Below are positions 1 to 9,400 of a stretch of 64,000 nucleotides of DNA, one piece after another. Under the pieces are notes generated by a model. That model was not told where the DNA came from, did not search any database, and worked only from the letters and a program-made list of their open reading frames with translations. Position numbers and translations under genes: made by a program. Position 1 is the stretch's first letter. The number at the start of each line of letters is the position of its first letter. Source of the stretch: Imbroritus primus (GTDB lineage: Bacteria > Pseudomonadota > Gammaproteobacteria > Burkholderiales > Burkholderiaceae); contig AKCV02000015.1 of the NCBI GenBank assembly GCA_000272025.2, forward strand, positions 124,001-188,000, given 5' to 3'.

Positions 1-496
1 GCTTGGAGATCTGGTAGTTTTCGCGCGCAATGCGTCGCTGCTGTGGCGTGAGGGCGACCCAGTCGCGCATGCGCTCCTGCAGGCGTTGCTGCTGATCTTT
101 CTTTAATTTAGGGTAACGCTCGGCGATTTTCAGCCATTTGCTGCGATTGAGGTCGCTGAGCTTGTTCCATTCGGGGCGCAGGGGATACAGGATGTTCTGT
201 TGCCGTGGCGTCAGGGTGTGCCACGCATTCGTCATGCCCGGCGTCGCTTGCGCAATGGCCGGAGCGCTGGCGGGGGCGGCGCTGGCGGCCGCTGCTTGCG
301 GGGCCGGTGCGGCAGGCGGCGTCATGGACGCAGGCTGCGGTGCATCGGCCGGTGACTTGATCTGCGAGGCCAGTTCCGTCGCCACGCCGACGCTGCCCGC
401 CGCCAGTGCCAGCGCGACCGCCGTCACCCGCAGGGCGCGCCGGCGGCGCACAGGCGAGGAGGAGGAAGCGGATGGCGTGCGGGCGGATCCGGTCAT
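1..496 (-). CDS. DUF3106 domain protein, partial (runs off left edge)
   Basis: The C-terminal part lies outside the window; 165 codons are visible. The ATG overlaps the TGA of the next upstream gene (ATGA, 4 bp), which fixes the start. The N-terminus has an Arg-rich stretch followed by a hydrophobic segment (about residues 22-40, ALRVTAVALALAAG), so it is exported or a signal anchor. An Ala/Pro-rich linker follows, then the helical DUF3106 region, rich in Trp, Arg and Gln, with two LTPxQ-type motifs (LTPRQQ and LTPQQRR). The function of DUF3106 is not established. LTxxQ motifs also occur in periplasmic metal or stress sensors of the Spy/CpxP/CnrX type, so a periplasmic sensing role is an inference. 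It is the third gene of an operon headed by an ECF sigma factor. Confidence 0.85.
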   Translation of the reverse strand, partial: MTGSARTPSASSSSPVRRRRALRVTAVALALAAGSVGVATELASQIKSPADAPQPASMTPPAAPAPQAAAASAAPASAPAIAQATPGMTNAWHTLTPRQQNILYPLRPEWNKLSDLNRSKWLKIAERYPKLKKDQQQRLQERMRDWVALTPQQRRIARENYQISK

Positions 497-912
497 TCAG
501 CGCGCTTCAGGAACAGATGGAAGCCATGGTCGGCGTACGCCGCCGGGGGCAGGTCATCGAGCAGCATGGCCGAATCGACATCGGCGAGTTCGTCGATACG
601 CTGTTCCTGCTGGAATTCGTACACGCCAGCGATGGAGAGCGCGATGGCGCACAGAATGCCGATCAAGCCAAAGCGGCGCATGAAATTACCGAAGGAGGGG
701 TGGCCTTCATTGCCCCAGCTGCGCTGGCCGGCTTGTGCGTGTACCAGCACCGGCGCAATCTGCGGCGCGTCGGCTTTCTTGCGCGAGACTGCCATGCGGC
801 GGCTGGCCGCCAGGCGTGCCGCAATGTCTGGTTCTACAGCGTTGGCGGACGCATTCAGGGCCGCGCGCACGCGGTCGGCAAAGCGGAGTTCCTCGAGTTC
901 CTGAGTGTTCAT
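493..912 (-). CDS. DUF3619 family single-pass membrane protein
   Basis: A protein of 139 residues. The ATG overlaps the sigma gene stop by 4 bp, and its own stop overlaps the DUF3106 start by 4 bp; the longer reading frame starting at 969 would run deep into the sigma gene and is not preferred. The N-terminal 78 residues look cytosolic and helical with many Arg and Ala (FADRVRAALN). One membrane segment lies at about residues 81-98 (FGLIGILCAIALSIAG). A short periplasmic tail ends in DDLPPAAYADHGF, which I take as the conserved DUF3619 tail. The function is unknown. Size, topology and position directly after an ECF sigma gene fit a membrane anti-sigma factor, but this is an inference without a recognisable anti-sigma domain. 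Confidence 0.85.
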   Translation of the reverse strand: MNTQELEELRFADRVRAALNASANAVEPDIAARLAASRRMAVSRKKADAPQIAPVLVHAQAGQRSWGNEGHPSFGNFMRRFGLIGILCAIALSIAGVYEFQQEQRIDELADVDSAMLLDDLPPAAYADHGFHLFLKRAE

Positions 913-1475
913 AATGTGATGCCTCGTGCTCTCAATGCATGTGCAAGGGCGTGTGTGGCGCGTGAGCAATGTGTCTTGACGCTCCCCTCGGAGCAGCCCA
1001 TGAGGGCGGCTGTCTCGGCGACGTCCATCTCTTCCCAGTAACGCATGATGAAGGCTTCCCGTTGACGGGCCGGCAGGCGCTGGATTTCTTCGTCGATTGC
1101 TTGCAGGATCTGTGCCCGCGAGACATGATCCGCGCTGCTTTCCTGGTTGTCGTCACCCGCTTCGGCCTCCAGGGCCTCGAGGATGTCGTTGTCGTTCATA
1201 TCGTTGTTGCCGCGCAGGGACGACAGGTGGCTGACCCAGGTATTGCGGACTTTCTGGCGGCGGAACCAGTCGTGCGTGGTGTTCTGCAGAATGCGCTGGA
1301 ACAGCAGCGGCAATTCGGCGGCCGGCTTGTCGCCATATTTTTCCGCAAGCTTGATCATGGCGTCCTGGACGATGTCGAGCGCGGCATCGTCATCCCGCAC
1401 CGCGAACACGGCCTGCTTGAAGGCGCGGCGTTCGACGCTCTGCAAGAAATCGGACAGTTCCTGTTCAGTTGCCAT
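909..1475 (-). CDS. ECF-type RNA polymerase sigma factor
   Basis: A protein of 188 residues that directs RNA polymerase to a small set of promoters. Sigma region 2 is seen around residues 18-85 (AALDIVQDAMIKLAEKY, then TTHDWFRRQK). Region 4 is at about 130-180, with the helix-turn-helix AETAALMGCSEGSVKTH. There is an acidic linker between the domains. It heads a three-gene minus-strand operon with DUF3619 and DUF3106, all junctions being ATGA overlaps, so translation is probably coupled. The family often pairs with a membrane anti-sigma factor encoded next door. The target promoters cannot be named from this window. Confidence 0.93.
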   Translation of the reverse strand: MATEQELSDFLQSVERRAFKQAVFAVRDDDAALDIVQDAMIKLAEKYGDKPAAELPLLFQRILQNTTHDWFRRQKVRNTWVSHLSSLRGNNDMNDNDILEALEAEAGDDNQESSADHVSRAQILQAIDEEIQRLPARQREAFIMRYWEEMDVAETAALMGCSEGSVKTHCSRATHALAHALRARGITL

Positions 1476-1784
1476 ACGGCTGGCGGGCGGGGGCGGATAG
1501 CGGTCGTGGACGGCCGGGGCCGGCGGGGGGACGGTTCATGCCGGGAGGGCGATGGCCGGGATACTAGCAAAAAAAGTGCGCCAAGACACGGGCCTGGCCC
1601 GCAGGCGTGTGGCGCTGGACCTGAGCAGCCTGATGCGCTAATATCACAGGTTCACAAAATTGGATGTCTCATTCGCCCGCTTATCATGCGGGCTTCCATG
1701 CAGACGCGCACGCTCGAACCCGCTCCACAAGTGCGGCAGAGAGCACCAGAACAATTTTTTGCCGAAAATTGGAAAGGAAAAGTC
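1476..1784. other. Divergent intergenic region, sigma operon / ilvB
   Basis: It holds the promoters of two divergent units but no gene. On the plus strand a possible -10 TAATAT lies at 1639-1644 without a good -35 box. A plausible Shine-Dalgarno (GGAAAGGAA) precedes ilvB at about 1771-1779. I searched the ilvB side for an Ile/Val/Leu-rich leader ORF and a terminator, as in classical ilv attenuators, and saw neither. Confidence 0.5.
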
Positions 1785-3548
1785 ATGAATATGCCCAGCG
1801 CGGAATTCTCCCACGCAGACAGTAACAGCAGCCATGGCGCCGAAATCATCGGTGCCGAAATCCTCGTCCGGTCCCTGGCGGCCGAAGGTGTCGAGTTCGT
1901 TTGGGGTTATCCCGGCGGCGCGGTCCTGTATATCTACGACGAGATCTTCAAGCAGAACAAATTCGAGCACATCCTGGTGCGCCACGAGCAGGCAGCGGTC
2001 CATGCCGCTGACGGCTATGCGCGCGCGACCGGCAAGGTCGGTGTGGCGCTGGTGACGTCCGGCCCCGGTGTGACCAACGCGGTCACGGGGATCGCCACGG
2101 CCTACCTCGACTCGATCCCGATGGTCATCATCACCGGCAACGTGCCGACCAATGCCATCGGTGAAGACGCCTTCCAGGAGTGCGATACCGTCGGTATCAC
2201 GCGCCCGATCGTCAAGCACAACTTCCTCGTGAAAGATGTGCGCGACCTCGCCGCGACCATCAAGAAAGCCTTCCATATCGCCGCGACCGGCCGTCCGGGC
2301 CCGGTGGTGGTGGACATTCCAAAGGACGTGTCCGCGCATGCCTGCCGCTTCGAGTATCCGAAGACGGTCGAGATGCGTTCCTACACACCCGTGACCAAGG
2401 GGCACTCGGGCCAGATCCGCAAGGCCGTGAGCCTGCTGCAGGGTGCCGAGCGCCCGTTCATCTACAGCGGCGGTGGCGTGGTGCTGGCAAATGCCTCGGA
2501 AGAGCTGCGCCAGCTGGCCGGCATGACCGGCTTCCCGGTGACCAATACGCTGATGGGCCTGGGCGCATTCCCCGGCACCAGCAAGCAGTTCGTTGGCATG
2601 CTCGGCATGCACGGCACGTACGAGGCCAATATGGCCATGCAGAACTGCGATGTGCTGATCGCCATCGGCGCGCGTTTCGATGACCGCGTGATCGGCAATC
2701 CGGGCCACTTTGCCCAGCAGCCGCGCAAGATCATCCACATCGACATCGACCCCTCGTCGATCTCGAAGCGCGTGAAGGTCGACATTCCCATCGTCGGCAA
2801 TGTCAAGGACGTGCTGCAGGAAATGATCGCCCAGCTGCAGGCCAGCGATGCACAGCCGAAGACCGATGCACTCGCCGCCTGGTGGAAGCAGATCGATGAA
2901 TGGCGCAAGACCGATTGCCTGGGGTATGACCGCAATTCGGAAATCATCAAGCCGCAGTATGTGATTGAAAAGATCTGGGAACTGACGGGCGGCGACGCCT
3001 TCATCTGTTCCGACGTGGGCCAGCACCAGATGTGGGCCGCGCAGTTCTACAAATTCGACCAGCCGCGCCGCTGGATCAACTCGGGCGGTCTCGGCACGAT
3101 GGGCGTGGGTCTGCCGTACGCCATGGGTATCAAGAAGGCATTCCCGGACAAGGACGTCGTCACCATTACCGGTGAGGGCTCGATCCAGATGTGCATCCAG
3201 GAACTGTCGACCTGCCTGCAATACAAGACGCCGGTCAAGGTGGTGTCGCTAAACAACCGCTACCTGGGCATGGTGCGCCAGTGGCAGGAGCTGCAGTACG
3301 ACAACCGCTACGCCAGTTCGTACATGGAGGCACTGCCCGATTTCGTCAAACTGGCCGAGGCTTTTGGCCACGTCGGCATGCGCATCGAGAAGACTGCGGA
3401 TGTCGAGGGCGCGCTGCGCGAGGCATTCAAACTGAAGGACCGGACCGTGTTCATGGATTTCCAGACCGACCCGACGGAAAACGTGTGGCCGATGGTTCAG
3501 GCCGGCAAGGGCATCACCGAAATGCTGCTCGGCTCGGAGGACCTGTAA
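1785..3548 (+). CDS. ilvB: Acetolactate synthase large subunit
   Basis: A protein of 587 residues. ThDP-dependent condensation of two pyruvates, or of pyruvate with 2-oxobutyrate, is the first common step of Val/Leu/Ile synthesis. Features are the N-terminal pyrimidine domain with catalytic Glu at about residue 68 (RHEQAAVHAADGYAR), the central FAD-binding domain, and the C-terminal ThDP motif GEGSIQM...NN. The start was chosen after GGAAAGGAA; a second ATG two codons later is possible, and the upstream reading frame lacks conservation signs. It overlaps ilvH by one base (TAATG), and ilvC follows, so this is the ilvBHC operon. Confidence 0.97.
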   Translation: MNMPSAEFSHADSNSSHGAEIIGAEILVRSLAAEGVEFVWGYPGGAVLYIYDEIFKQNKFEHILVRHEQAAVHAADGYARATGKVGVALVTSGPGVTNAVTGIATAYLDSIPMVIITGNVPTNAIGEDAFQECDTVGITRPIVKHNFLVKDVRDLAATIKKAFHIAATGRPGPVVVDIPKDVSAHACRFEYPKTVEMRSYTPVTKGHSGQIRKAVSLLQGAERPFIYSGGGVVLANASEELRQLAGMTGFPVTNTLMGLGAFPGTSKQFVGMLGMHGTYEANMAMQNCDVLIAIGARFDDRVIGNPGHFAQQPRKIIHIDIDPSSISKRVKVDIPIVGNVKDVLQEMIAQLQASDAQPKTDALAAWWKQIDEWRKTDCLGYDRNSEIIKPQYVIEKIWELTGGDAFICSDVGQHQMWAAQFYKFDQPRRWINSGGLGTMGVGLPYAMGIKKAFPDKDVVTITGEGSIQMCIQELSTCLQYKTPVKVVSLNNRYLGMVRQWQELQYDNRYASSYMEALPDFVKLAEAFGHVGMRIEKTADVEGALREAFKLKDRTVFMDFQTDPTENVWPMVQAGKGITEMLLGSEDL

Positions 3549-4039
3549 TGCGTCACATCATTTCAGTCCTGCTGGAAAACGAACCAGGCGCGCTGTCGCG
3601 CGTCGTGGGCCTGTTCTCGGCTCGCGGCTATAACATCGAGACCCTGACCGTCGCGCCGACCGAAGACGAATCGCTGTCGCGCATGACCATCGTCACCTCG
3701 GGTTCGGATGACGTGATCGAGCAGATCACCAAGCACCTGAACCGCCTCGTCGAGGTCGTGAAGGTGGTCGACCTGACCGAGGGCGCGCACATCGAGCGCG
3801 AACTGATGCTGGTGAAGGTCCGTGCGGTGGGCAAGGAGCGCGAGGAAATGAAGCGGACCGCCGATATCTTCCGTGGCCGTGTCATCGACGTGACGGAAAA
3901 GACGTACACGATCGAACTGACCGGTAACGGCAGCAAGCTCGATGCATTCCTCGATGCCATCGACCGTACCGCGATCCTCGAGACCGTGCGTACGGGTGGG
4001 TCGGGCATCGGCCGCGGCGAACGCATCCTGAAGGTTTAA
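3548..4039 (+). CDS. ilvH: Acetolactate synthase small (regulatory) subunit
   Basis: A protein of 163 residues, the normal length for IlvH. The N-terminal ACT domain (ISVLLENEPGALSRVVG) binds the feedback inhibitor valine, and a C-terminal ALS_ss_C domain follows. The start codon shares its A with the ilvB stop (TAATG), so expression of the two subunits is probably translationally coupled. A 75-bp spacer to ilvC contains a GCCGGC/GCCGGC hairpin near 4062-4080. Confidence 0.97.
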   Translation: MRHIISVLLENEPGALSRVVGLFSARGYNIETLTVAPTEDESLSRMTIVTSGSDDVIEQITKHLNRLVEVVKVVDLTEGAHIERELMLVKVRAVGKEREEMKRTADIFRGRVIDVTEKTYTIELTGNGSKLDAFLDAIDRTAILETVRTGGSGIGRGERILKV

Positions 4040-4096
4040 TCTCAGCAGCACAAACACGGAGCCGGCCCACGAAGCCGGCCTCCAGCCACTATCTAG

Positions 4097-5131
<1,035 letters not shown>

Positions 5132-5211
5132 TCACGGCAGCCCGCTCTACAGCGACCGTGTTGTCTGCTGTTCCCGTTCCAGGGGAGCGTTGCTGATGCA
5201 GGCAGTCTGAG

Positions 5212-5252
5212 AAAAGCCGTTCACGTCCTGAGTGGATGTGAACGGCTTTTTG
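5212..5252 (+). terminator. Rho-independent terminator after ilvC
   Basis: A perfect stem, AAAAGCCGTTCAC paired with GTGAACGGCTTTT, with a 13-nt loop is followed by a T-run. It ends the ilvBHC unit and precedes psd by about 36 bp, so psd needs its own promoter. Confidence 0.9.
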
Positions 5253-5288
5253 TTATCCTTGTCATACTTTTTTTCTGAACCGGACCGC

Positions 5289-5954
5289 ATGAACTATCCT
5301 CACCCCCTCATCGCAAGAGAAGGCTGGCCATTCCTGCTGATCATCTTCGCACTGACCTGCGTGGTGCATTTCAGTGTCGGACTGTGGTGGTCGTGGCCGC
5401 TTTGGGTGCTGAGCATCTTCGTGCTGCAGTTCTTCCGCGATCCGCCGCGGCCGGTGCCGACACAGGCGAATGCGATCCTCTCCCCCGCGGATGGCCGCAT
5501 CGTTGCGGTCGAGCAGGTCAACGATCCGTATGCGAATCGCGATGCGCTGAAGATCAGCGTGTTTATGAATGTCTTCAATGTGCACTCGAACCGTATTCCC
5601 GTGGATGGCACGGTGGAGTCGGTGAGCTACGCGCCGGGCAAGTTCGTCAATGCCGACCTCGACAAGGCATCGATCGAAAACGAGCGCAACGCCATGGTGA
5701 TTCGCCGCCATGACGGGCTCATCGTGACCTCGGTGCAGGTTGCGGGATTGATTGCGCGGCGTATCCTCTGCTATGTGCGGGCCGGGGAGACTGTCGAGCG
5801 CGGTCAGCGCTACGGCTTCATCCGTTTTGGCTCGCGCGTGGACGTATACCTGCCGCTGACGGCGCGGCCGCGTGTGACGATCGGCGACAAGGTGTACGCC
5901 ACCATGACGATTCTCGCCGAGCTGGACTCGCCCACTGAGGCGCAGGGAGACTGA
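5289..5954 (+). CDS. psd: Phosphatidylserine decarboxylase, short (archaetidylserine-type) form
   Basis: A protein of 221 residues that decarboxylates phosphatidylserine to phosphatidylethanolamine at the inner membrane. Two N-terminal hydrophobic segments occur (about residues 10-50). The self-cleavage site is FGS in [12 protein letters not shown], where the Ser becomes the pyruvoyl group. The ATG at 5289 was chosen because the longer frame starts inside the ilvC terminator. pssA follows after one base, making a two-step PS-to-PE unit. Confidence 0.95.
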   Translation: MNYPHPLIAREGWPFLLIIFALTCVVHFSVGLWWSWPLWVLSIFVLQFFRDPPRPVPTQANAILSPADGRIVAVEQVNDPYANRDALKISVFMNVFNVHSNRIPVDGTVESVSYAPGKFVNADLDKASIENERNAMVIRRHDGLIVTSVQVAGLIARRILCYVRAGETVERGQRYGFIRFGSRVDVYLPLTARPRVTIGDKVYATMTILAELDSPTEAQGD

Positions 5955-5955
5955 C

Positions 5956-6867
5956 ATGGCGGCCTTTAACCGGCGCAACAAACGTTTTGGCGCAGGTGTT
6001 GCGCCGACCCGCACGTTCCGCCGCAACCAGGCGGCGCGCAGCGACATGCCGGAAGACGATCCGCTCGAGCTGGAGCCGCCGCGTCCGCGCCGGCGCGGTA
6101 TCTATCTGCTGCCGAATGCGTTCACGACGGCAGCACTGTTCGCAGGTTTCTTCGCCATCGTGCAGGCGATGAACCTCAATTTCGAATCGGCGGCCATCGC
6201 CATCTTCGCCGCCATGGTGCTCGACGGCATGGATGGTCGCGTGGCGCGTATCACGCATACGCAAAGCGCATTCGGCGAACAATACGATTCTCTTTCCGAC
6301 ATGACATCGTTCGGCGTCGCGCCGGCGCTGGTGATGTACGAGTGGATCCTGCGCGACCTCGGCAAGTGGGGCTGGCTGGCAGCGTTTGTCTATTGCGCGG
6401 GCGCCGCGTTGCGACTGGCGCGCTTCAACGCCAATATCGGTGTGGTCGACAAACGTTTCTTCCAGGGATTGCCGAGCCCGGCCGCGGCTGCGCTGGTCGC
6501 AGGCTTCGTCTGGCTGGCCATCGACAATAAGCTGCCAGTGCGCGAACTGTGGATGCCATGGGCTGCGTTCACGATCACGCTGTACGCGGGGCTGTCGATG
6601 GTTTCGAACGCGCCGTTCTACAGCGGCAAGGCGCTCGATGTGCGCTATCGCGTGCCGTTTGGCGTGATGGTATTGCTGCTGATTGGTTTCGTCGTGATCT
6701 CGAGCGATCCGCCCGTGGCGCTGTTCGGCCTGTTCGTGGTGTATGCGTTGTCGGGTTATGCGCTGTCGGGCTGGCGCATGATGAAAGGGAAGCCGAGCCT
6801 GTTCAAGCGCGCCCCGGCCGTTGCCGAGGGTAGTGAACCTGCGGGTCCGGACGCCACCCAGAAATGA
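5956..6867 (+). CDS. pssA: CDP-diacylglycerol-serine O-phosphatidyltransferase
   Basis: A protein of 303 residues of the integral-membrane CDP-alcohol phosphatidyltransferase family (type II PssA). It makes phosphatidylserine from CDP-diacylglycerol and serine. The signature reads DGMDGRVARI...GEQYDSLSD (about residues 89-115), with the expected Asp residues. About 50 basic, Pro-rich cytosolic residues precede the first membrane segment. It lies one base after psd, which uses its product. Confidence 0.95.
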   Translation: MAAFNRRNKRFGAGVAPTRTFRRNQAARSDMPEDDPLELEPPRPRRRGIYLLPNAFTTAALFAGFFAIVQAMNLNFESAAIAIFAAMVLDGMDGRVARITHTQSAFGEQYDSLSDMTSFGVAPALVMYEWILRDLGKWGWLAAFVYCAGAALRLARFNANIGVVDKRFFQGLPSPAAAALVAGFVWLAIDNKLPVRELWMPWAAFTITLYAGLSMVSNAPFYSGKALDVRYRVPFGVMVLLLIGFVVISSDPPVALFGLFVVYALSGYALSGWRMMKGKPSLFKRAPAVAEGSEPAGPDATQK

Positions 6868-6952
6868 CGGCTTGACGAGCCGGTCCGTGCATCGGTGCGG
6901 GCACTTCGTTGATCGTGTTGTTTCAGTTGCTTCATCATGGAGGAGGTCGATC

Positions 6953-7444
6953 ATGAGCATTCTCGGATTCATCAAGGACGCCGGTGAAAAACTGTTTGGC
7001 AAGGCCCAGGCCGCACCGGCCGCACCCGCAGCAGACCCTGCTGCTGCCGACGCAGCCAATCGGGCTGCCGGCGAGGCCATCGAGAAATACATCGCCTCGA
7101 TGTCACTCGAAGCCACCGGGCTATCTGTGCAGGTCGATGCCTCCAAGGGACTAGTCACGGTCTTCGGTGTGGCGCCAGACCAAGCCACACGTGAAAAGAT
7201 CATCCTGTGTTGCGGTAACGTTGCGGGCGTGGAGCAGGTGGAAGACAAGATGAGTGTGCGCACCGAGGCCCCGGGCTCGCAATGGCATACGGTGGAGAAG
7301 GGCGATACGCTCTCCGCCATCTCCAAGAAGTTCTATGGCAATGCCAATCTGTACCAGGGGATTTTCGAGGCCAACCGTCCCATGCTGACGCATCCGGACA
7401 AGATCTATCCGGGCCAGAAGCTGCGGATTCCGCCGAAGCCCTGA
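6953..7444 (+). CDS. kbp: BON-LysM protein, Kbp/YgaU-like
   Basis: A protein of 163 residues. There is an Ala/Pro linker, a BON domain (about residues 43-95, LSVQVDASKGLVTVFGVA), and a C-terminal LysM domain (about 105-160, WHTVEKGDTLSAISKKFYG ending GQKLRIPPKP). There is no signal peptide; E. coli Kbp, with the same architecture, is a cytosolic potassium-binding protein. Binding of K+ here is family knowledge, not visible. The strong ribosome site GGAGGAGG decides the start. A 19-bp inverted repeat follows the stop and leads into the leuA promoter. Confidence 0.85.
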   Translation: MSILGFIKDAGEKLFGKAQAAPAAPAADPAAADAANRAAGEAIEKYIASMSLEATGLSVQVDASKGLVTVFGVAPDQATREKIILCCGNVAGVEQVEDKMSVRTEAPGSQWHTVEKGDTLSAISKKFYGNANLYQGIFEANRPMLTHPDKIYPGQKLRIPPKP

Positions 7445-7462
7445 TCTGCCTGAACCCGAACG

Positions 7463-7510
7463 GATGATGCATGCGCGCAACATATGCCGCAGTTGCGCGC
7501 ATGCCTCATC
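7463..7510. repeat. Inverted repeat between kbp and the leuA promoter
   Basis: The arms 7463-7481 and 7492-7510 pair over 19 bp with a single mismatch around a 10-nt loop; the inner 13 bp (GCATGCGCGCAAC) are perfect. There is no T-run, so it is a poor intrinsic terminator. The right arm contains the predicted leuA -35 box (7493-7498). It may stabilise the kbp mRNA end or be an operator. Confidence 0.7.
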
Positions 7511-7521
7511 TCCGTTATAGT
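7493..7521 (+). promoter_or_regulatory. Predicted sigma70 promoter for the leuA leader
   Basis: -35 TTGCGC at 7493-7498, 17-nt spacer, -10 TATAGT at 7516-7521 (5 of 6 consensus). The expected transcription start is about 7527-7529, at the ATG of the leader ORF, so the leader peptide may be translated from a leaderless mRNA. Confidence 0.6.
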
Positions 7522-7527
7522 GATTTC

Positions 7528-7614
7528 ATGTTGCTGAATTTTTCGCTTCTCTCGCTAGCGCTGATTTCGCTTGGTGGCCTACTAAGGCACCAGGACGGGA
7601 CGCGCGCGTGCTGA
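7528..7614 (+). CDS. leuL: leuA leader peptide (Leu-rich, putative attenuator ORF)
   Basis: A 28-residue ORF with 9 leucines, read from TTG, CTG, CTT, CTC and three CTA codons; CTA is rare in such GC-rich DNA. The Leu codons lie at positions 2-19. An intrinsic terminator follows 35 bp later and leuA lies 155 bp downstream. This is the classical layout of transcription attenuation by leucyl-tRNA supply. No Shine-Dalgarno is seen, and the predicted transcription start is at the ATG. Expression is not proven. Confidence 0.72.
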   Translation: MLLNFSLLSLALISLGGLLRHQDGTRAC

Positions 7615-7648
7615 GACGAGACCAGTAACGCGGTAATACGGAATTTCG

Positions 7649-7690
7649 ACGCCCCGGCCTGCATGTACGCACGCCGGGGCGTTTTGTATT
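7649..7690 (+). terminator. Attenuator terminator upstream of leuA
   Basis: Stem ACGCCCCGGC (7649-7658) pairs with GCCGGGGCGT (7673-7682) and is followed by TTTGTATTTG. It stands between the Leu-rich leader ORF and leuA, so it should be conditional. A short competing pairing, GCGTGC (7606-7611) with GCACGC (7669-7674), overlaps the terminator arm, but this antiterminator is weakly supported. Confidence 0.8.
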
Positions 7691-7768
7691 TGTCACCCGG
7701 TGTGAATGCGTCCGGATCTTCACTCCGTTCAACATAAATGCAGTAACGACCACACGAAAGGCCTTCAC

Positions 7769-9307
7769 ATGAGCGACAGAGTCATCATTTTCGATACGAC
7801 ATTGCGCGATGGCGAGCAGTCGCCCGGCGCTTCCATGACGCGGGAAGAAAAGATCCGCATCGCCAAGCAGCTTGAGCGCCTGAAGGTCGATGTCATCGAA
7901 GCCGGCTTTGCCGCCAGCTCGAACGGCGATTTCGAGGCGATCCAGGCGATTGCGCAGACCGTCAAGGATTCCACCATCTGCTCGCTGGCGCGCGCCAACG
8001 ACAAGGACATCGCCCGCGCGGCCGAAGCGCTCAAGCCGGCGAATGCTTTCCGCATCCACACCTTCATCGCCACCTCGGCGCTGCACATGGAGAAGAAGCT
8101 GCGCATGACGCCGGACCAGGTGTACGAGCAGGCCCGCCTCGCCGTCCGTTTTGCGCGCAATTTCACGAATGACATCGAGTTCTCGCCGGAAGACGGTAGC
8201 CGCTCCGATCCCGATTTCCTCTGCCGTGTGCTTGAGGCCGTGATTGCAGAAGGCGCGACTACCATCAACCTTCCCGATACCGTCGGTTACGCCGTGCCGG
8301 AAGGCTACGCTGCGATGATCCGCTCCGTGCGCGAACGGATTCCCAACTCTGACAAGGCCATCTGGTCGGTGCACTGCCACAACGACCTCGGCATGGCCGT
8401 GGCGAATTCGCTGACCGCCGTCAAGCAGGCCGGTGCGCGCCAGATCGAGTGCACGATCAATGGTCTTGGCGAGCGCGCCGGCAACACCAGTCTCGAAGAG
8501 GTGGTGATGGCCCTGCGCACGCGCCGTGACTATTTCGGCGTGGACGTGGGCGTGGAAACCTCGCAAATCGTACCGGCCTCCAAGCTCGTGTCGCAGATCA
8601 CCGGTTTTGTGGTGCAGCCCAACAAGGCAGTGGTTGGCGCCAACGCTTTTGCCCATGCCTCCGGCATTCACCAGGATGGCGTGCTGAAGGCCCGCGACAC
8701 CTACGAGATCATGCGGGCCGAAGATGTGGGCTGGACGGCCAACAAGATCGTGCTCGGCAAACTCTCCGGCCGCAATGCCTTCAAGCAGCGCCTGCAGGAA
8801 CTCGGCATCGAGCTCGAAAGCGATGCCGAAGTGCAGGCCGCGTTCGTGCGCTTCAAGGAACTGGCTGACCAGAAGGCCGAGATCTTCGACGAGGATATCA
8901 TCGCCATCGTGTCCGATGAGTCGCATACCGCGAACGATTATTTCCGTTTCGTATCGCTGGCCCAGCAGTCCGAGACTGGCGCCCGTCCGCGTGCACGCGT
9001 CGTGTTCCAGTGCGATGGCAAGGAAGTGTCGGCTGAAGCCGAGGGCAACGGTCCGGTGGATGCCACGCTGAATGCCATCGAGAGCAAAGTCGCCAGCGGG
9101 GCCGAGCAGCTGCTGTACTCGGTCAATGCCATCACCACCGGGACGCAGGCACAGGGCGAAGTGACCGTCCGCCTGTCCAAGTCCGGCCGCATCGTCAATG
9201 GGGTTGGCACGGATCCGGATATCGTCGCGGCCTCGGCCAAGGCGTATCTCGCGGCGCTGAACAAGCTGCACGACAAGTCGAGCGAAAAGCTCAACCCGCA
9301 GATCTGA
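7769..9307 (+). CDS. leuA: 2-isopropylmalate synthase
   Basis: A protein of 512 residues. It condenses acetyl-CoA with 2-oxoisovalerate, committing carbon to leucine, and is feedback-inhibited by Leu through its C-terminal domain. Visible are the TIM-barrel motif [15 protein letters not shown] near the N-terminus, the metal site [13 protein letters not shown], and the C-terminal LeuA dimer (regulatory) domain from about residue 380. The ATG at 7769 begins MSDRVIIFD as in homologues; the frame open from 7706 lies in the leader. Its substrate derives from ilvBHC upstream; leuCDB are 49 kb away. Confidence 0.98.
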   Translation: MSDRVIIFDTTLRDGEQSPGASMTREEKIRIAKQLERLKVDVIEAGFAASSNGDFEAIQAIAQTVKDSTICSLARANDKDIARAAEALKPANAFRIHTFIATSALHMEKKLRMTPDQVYEQARLAVRFARNFTNDIEFSPEDGSRSDPDFLCRVLEAVIAEGATTINLPDTVGYAVPEGYAAMIRSVRERIPNSDKAIWSVHCHNDLGMAVANSLTAVKQAGARQIECTINGLGERAGNTSLEEVVMALRTRRDYFGVDVGVETSQIVPASKLVSQITGFVVQPNKAVVGANAFAHASGIHQDGVLKARDTYEIMRAEDVGWTANKIVLGKLSGRNAFKQRLQELGIELESDAEVQAAFVRFKELADQKAEIFDEDIIAIVSDESHTANDYFRFVSLAQQSETGARPRARVVFQCDGKEVSAEAEGNGPVDATLNAIESKVASGAEQLLYSVNAITTGTQAQGEVTVRLSKSGRIVNGVGTDPDIVAASAKAYLAALNKLHDKSSEKLNPQI

Positions 9308-9400
9308 TCTCGTCAGAGTGCGGCTGCGCATCATACGGTGCGTAGCCGGTCGCCTGGCGGCGACACAATCGCAAGCCAGGCGCGTCGATTGGCGTCCGGG

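Noticed and set aside
1480-1540. Possible ECF-type self-promoter (minus-strand TGAACC and CGTC) for the sigma gene
   Set aside because: The spacing of about 20 nt is too long for typical ECF promoters and the region is so C/G-rich that such words arise by chance.
1476-1784. Possible ilv-type attenuator or leader peptide before ilvB
   Set aside because: No Ile/Val/Leu-rich short ORF and no hairpin with T-run were found; short frames there have ordinary composition.
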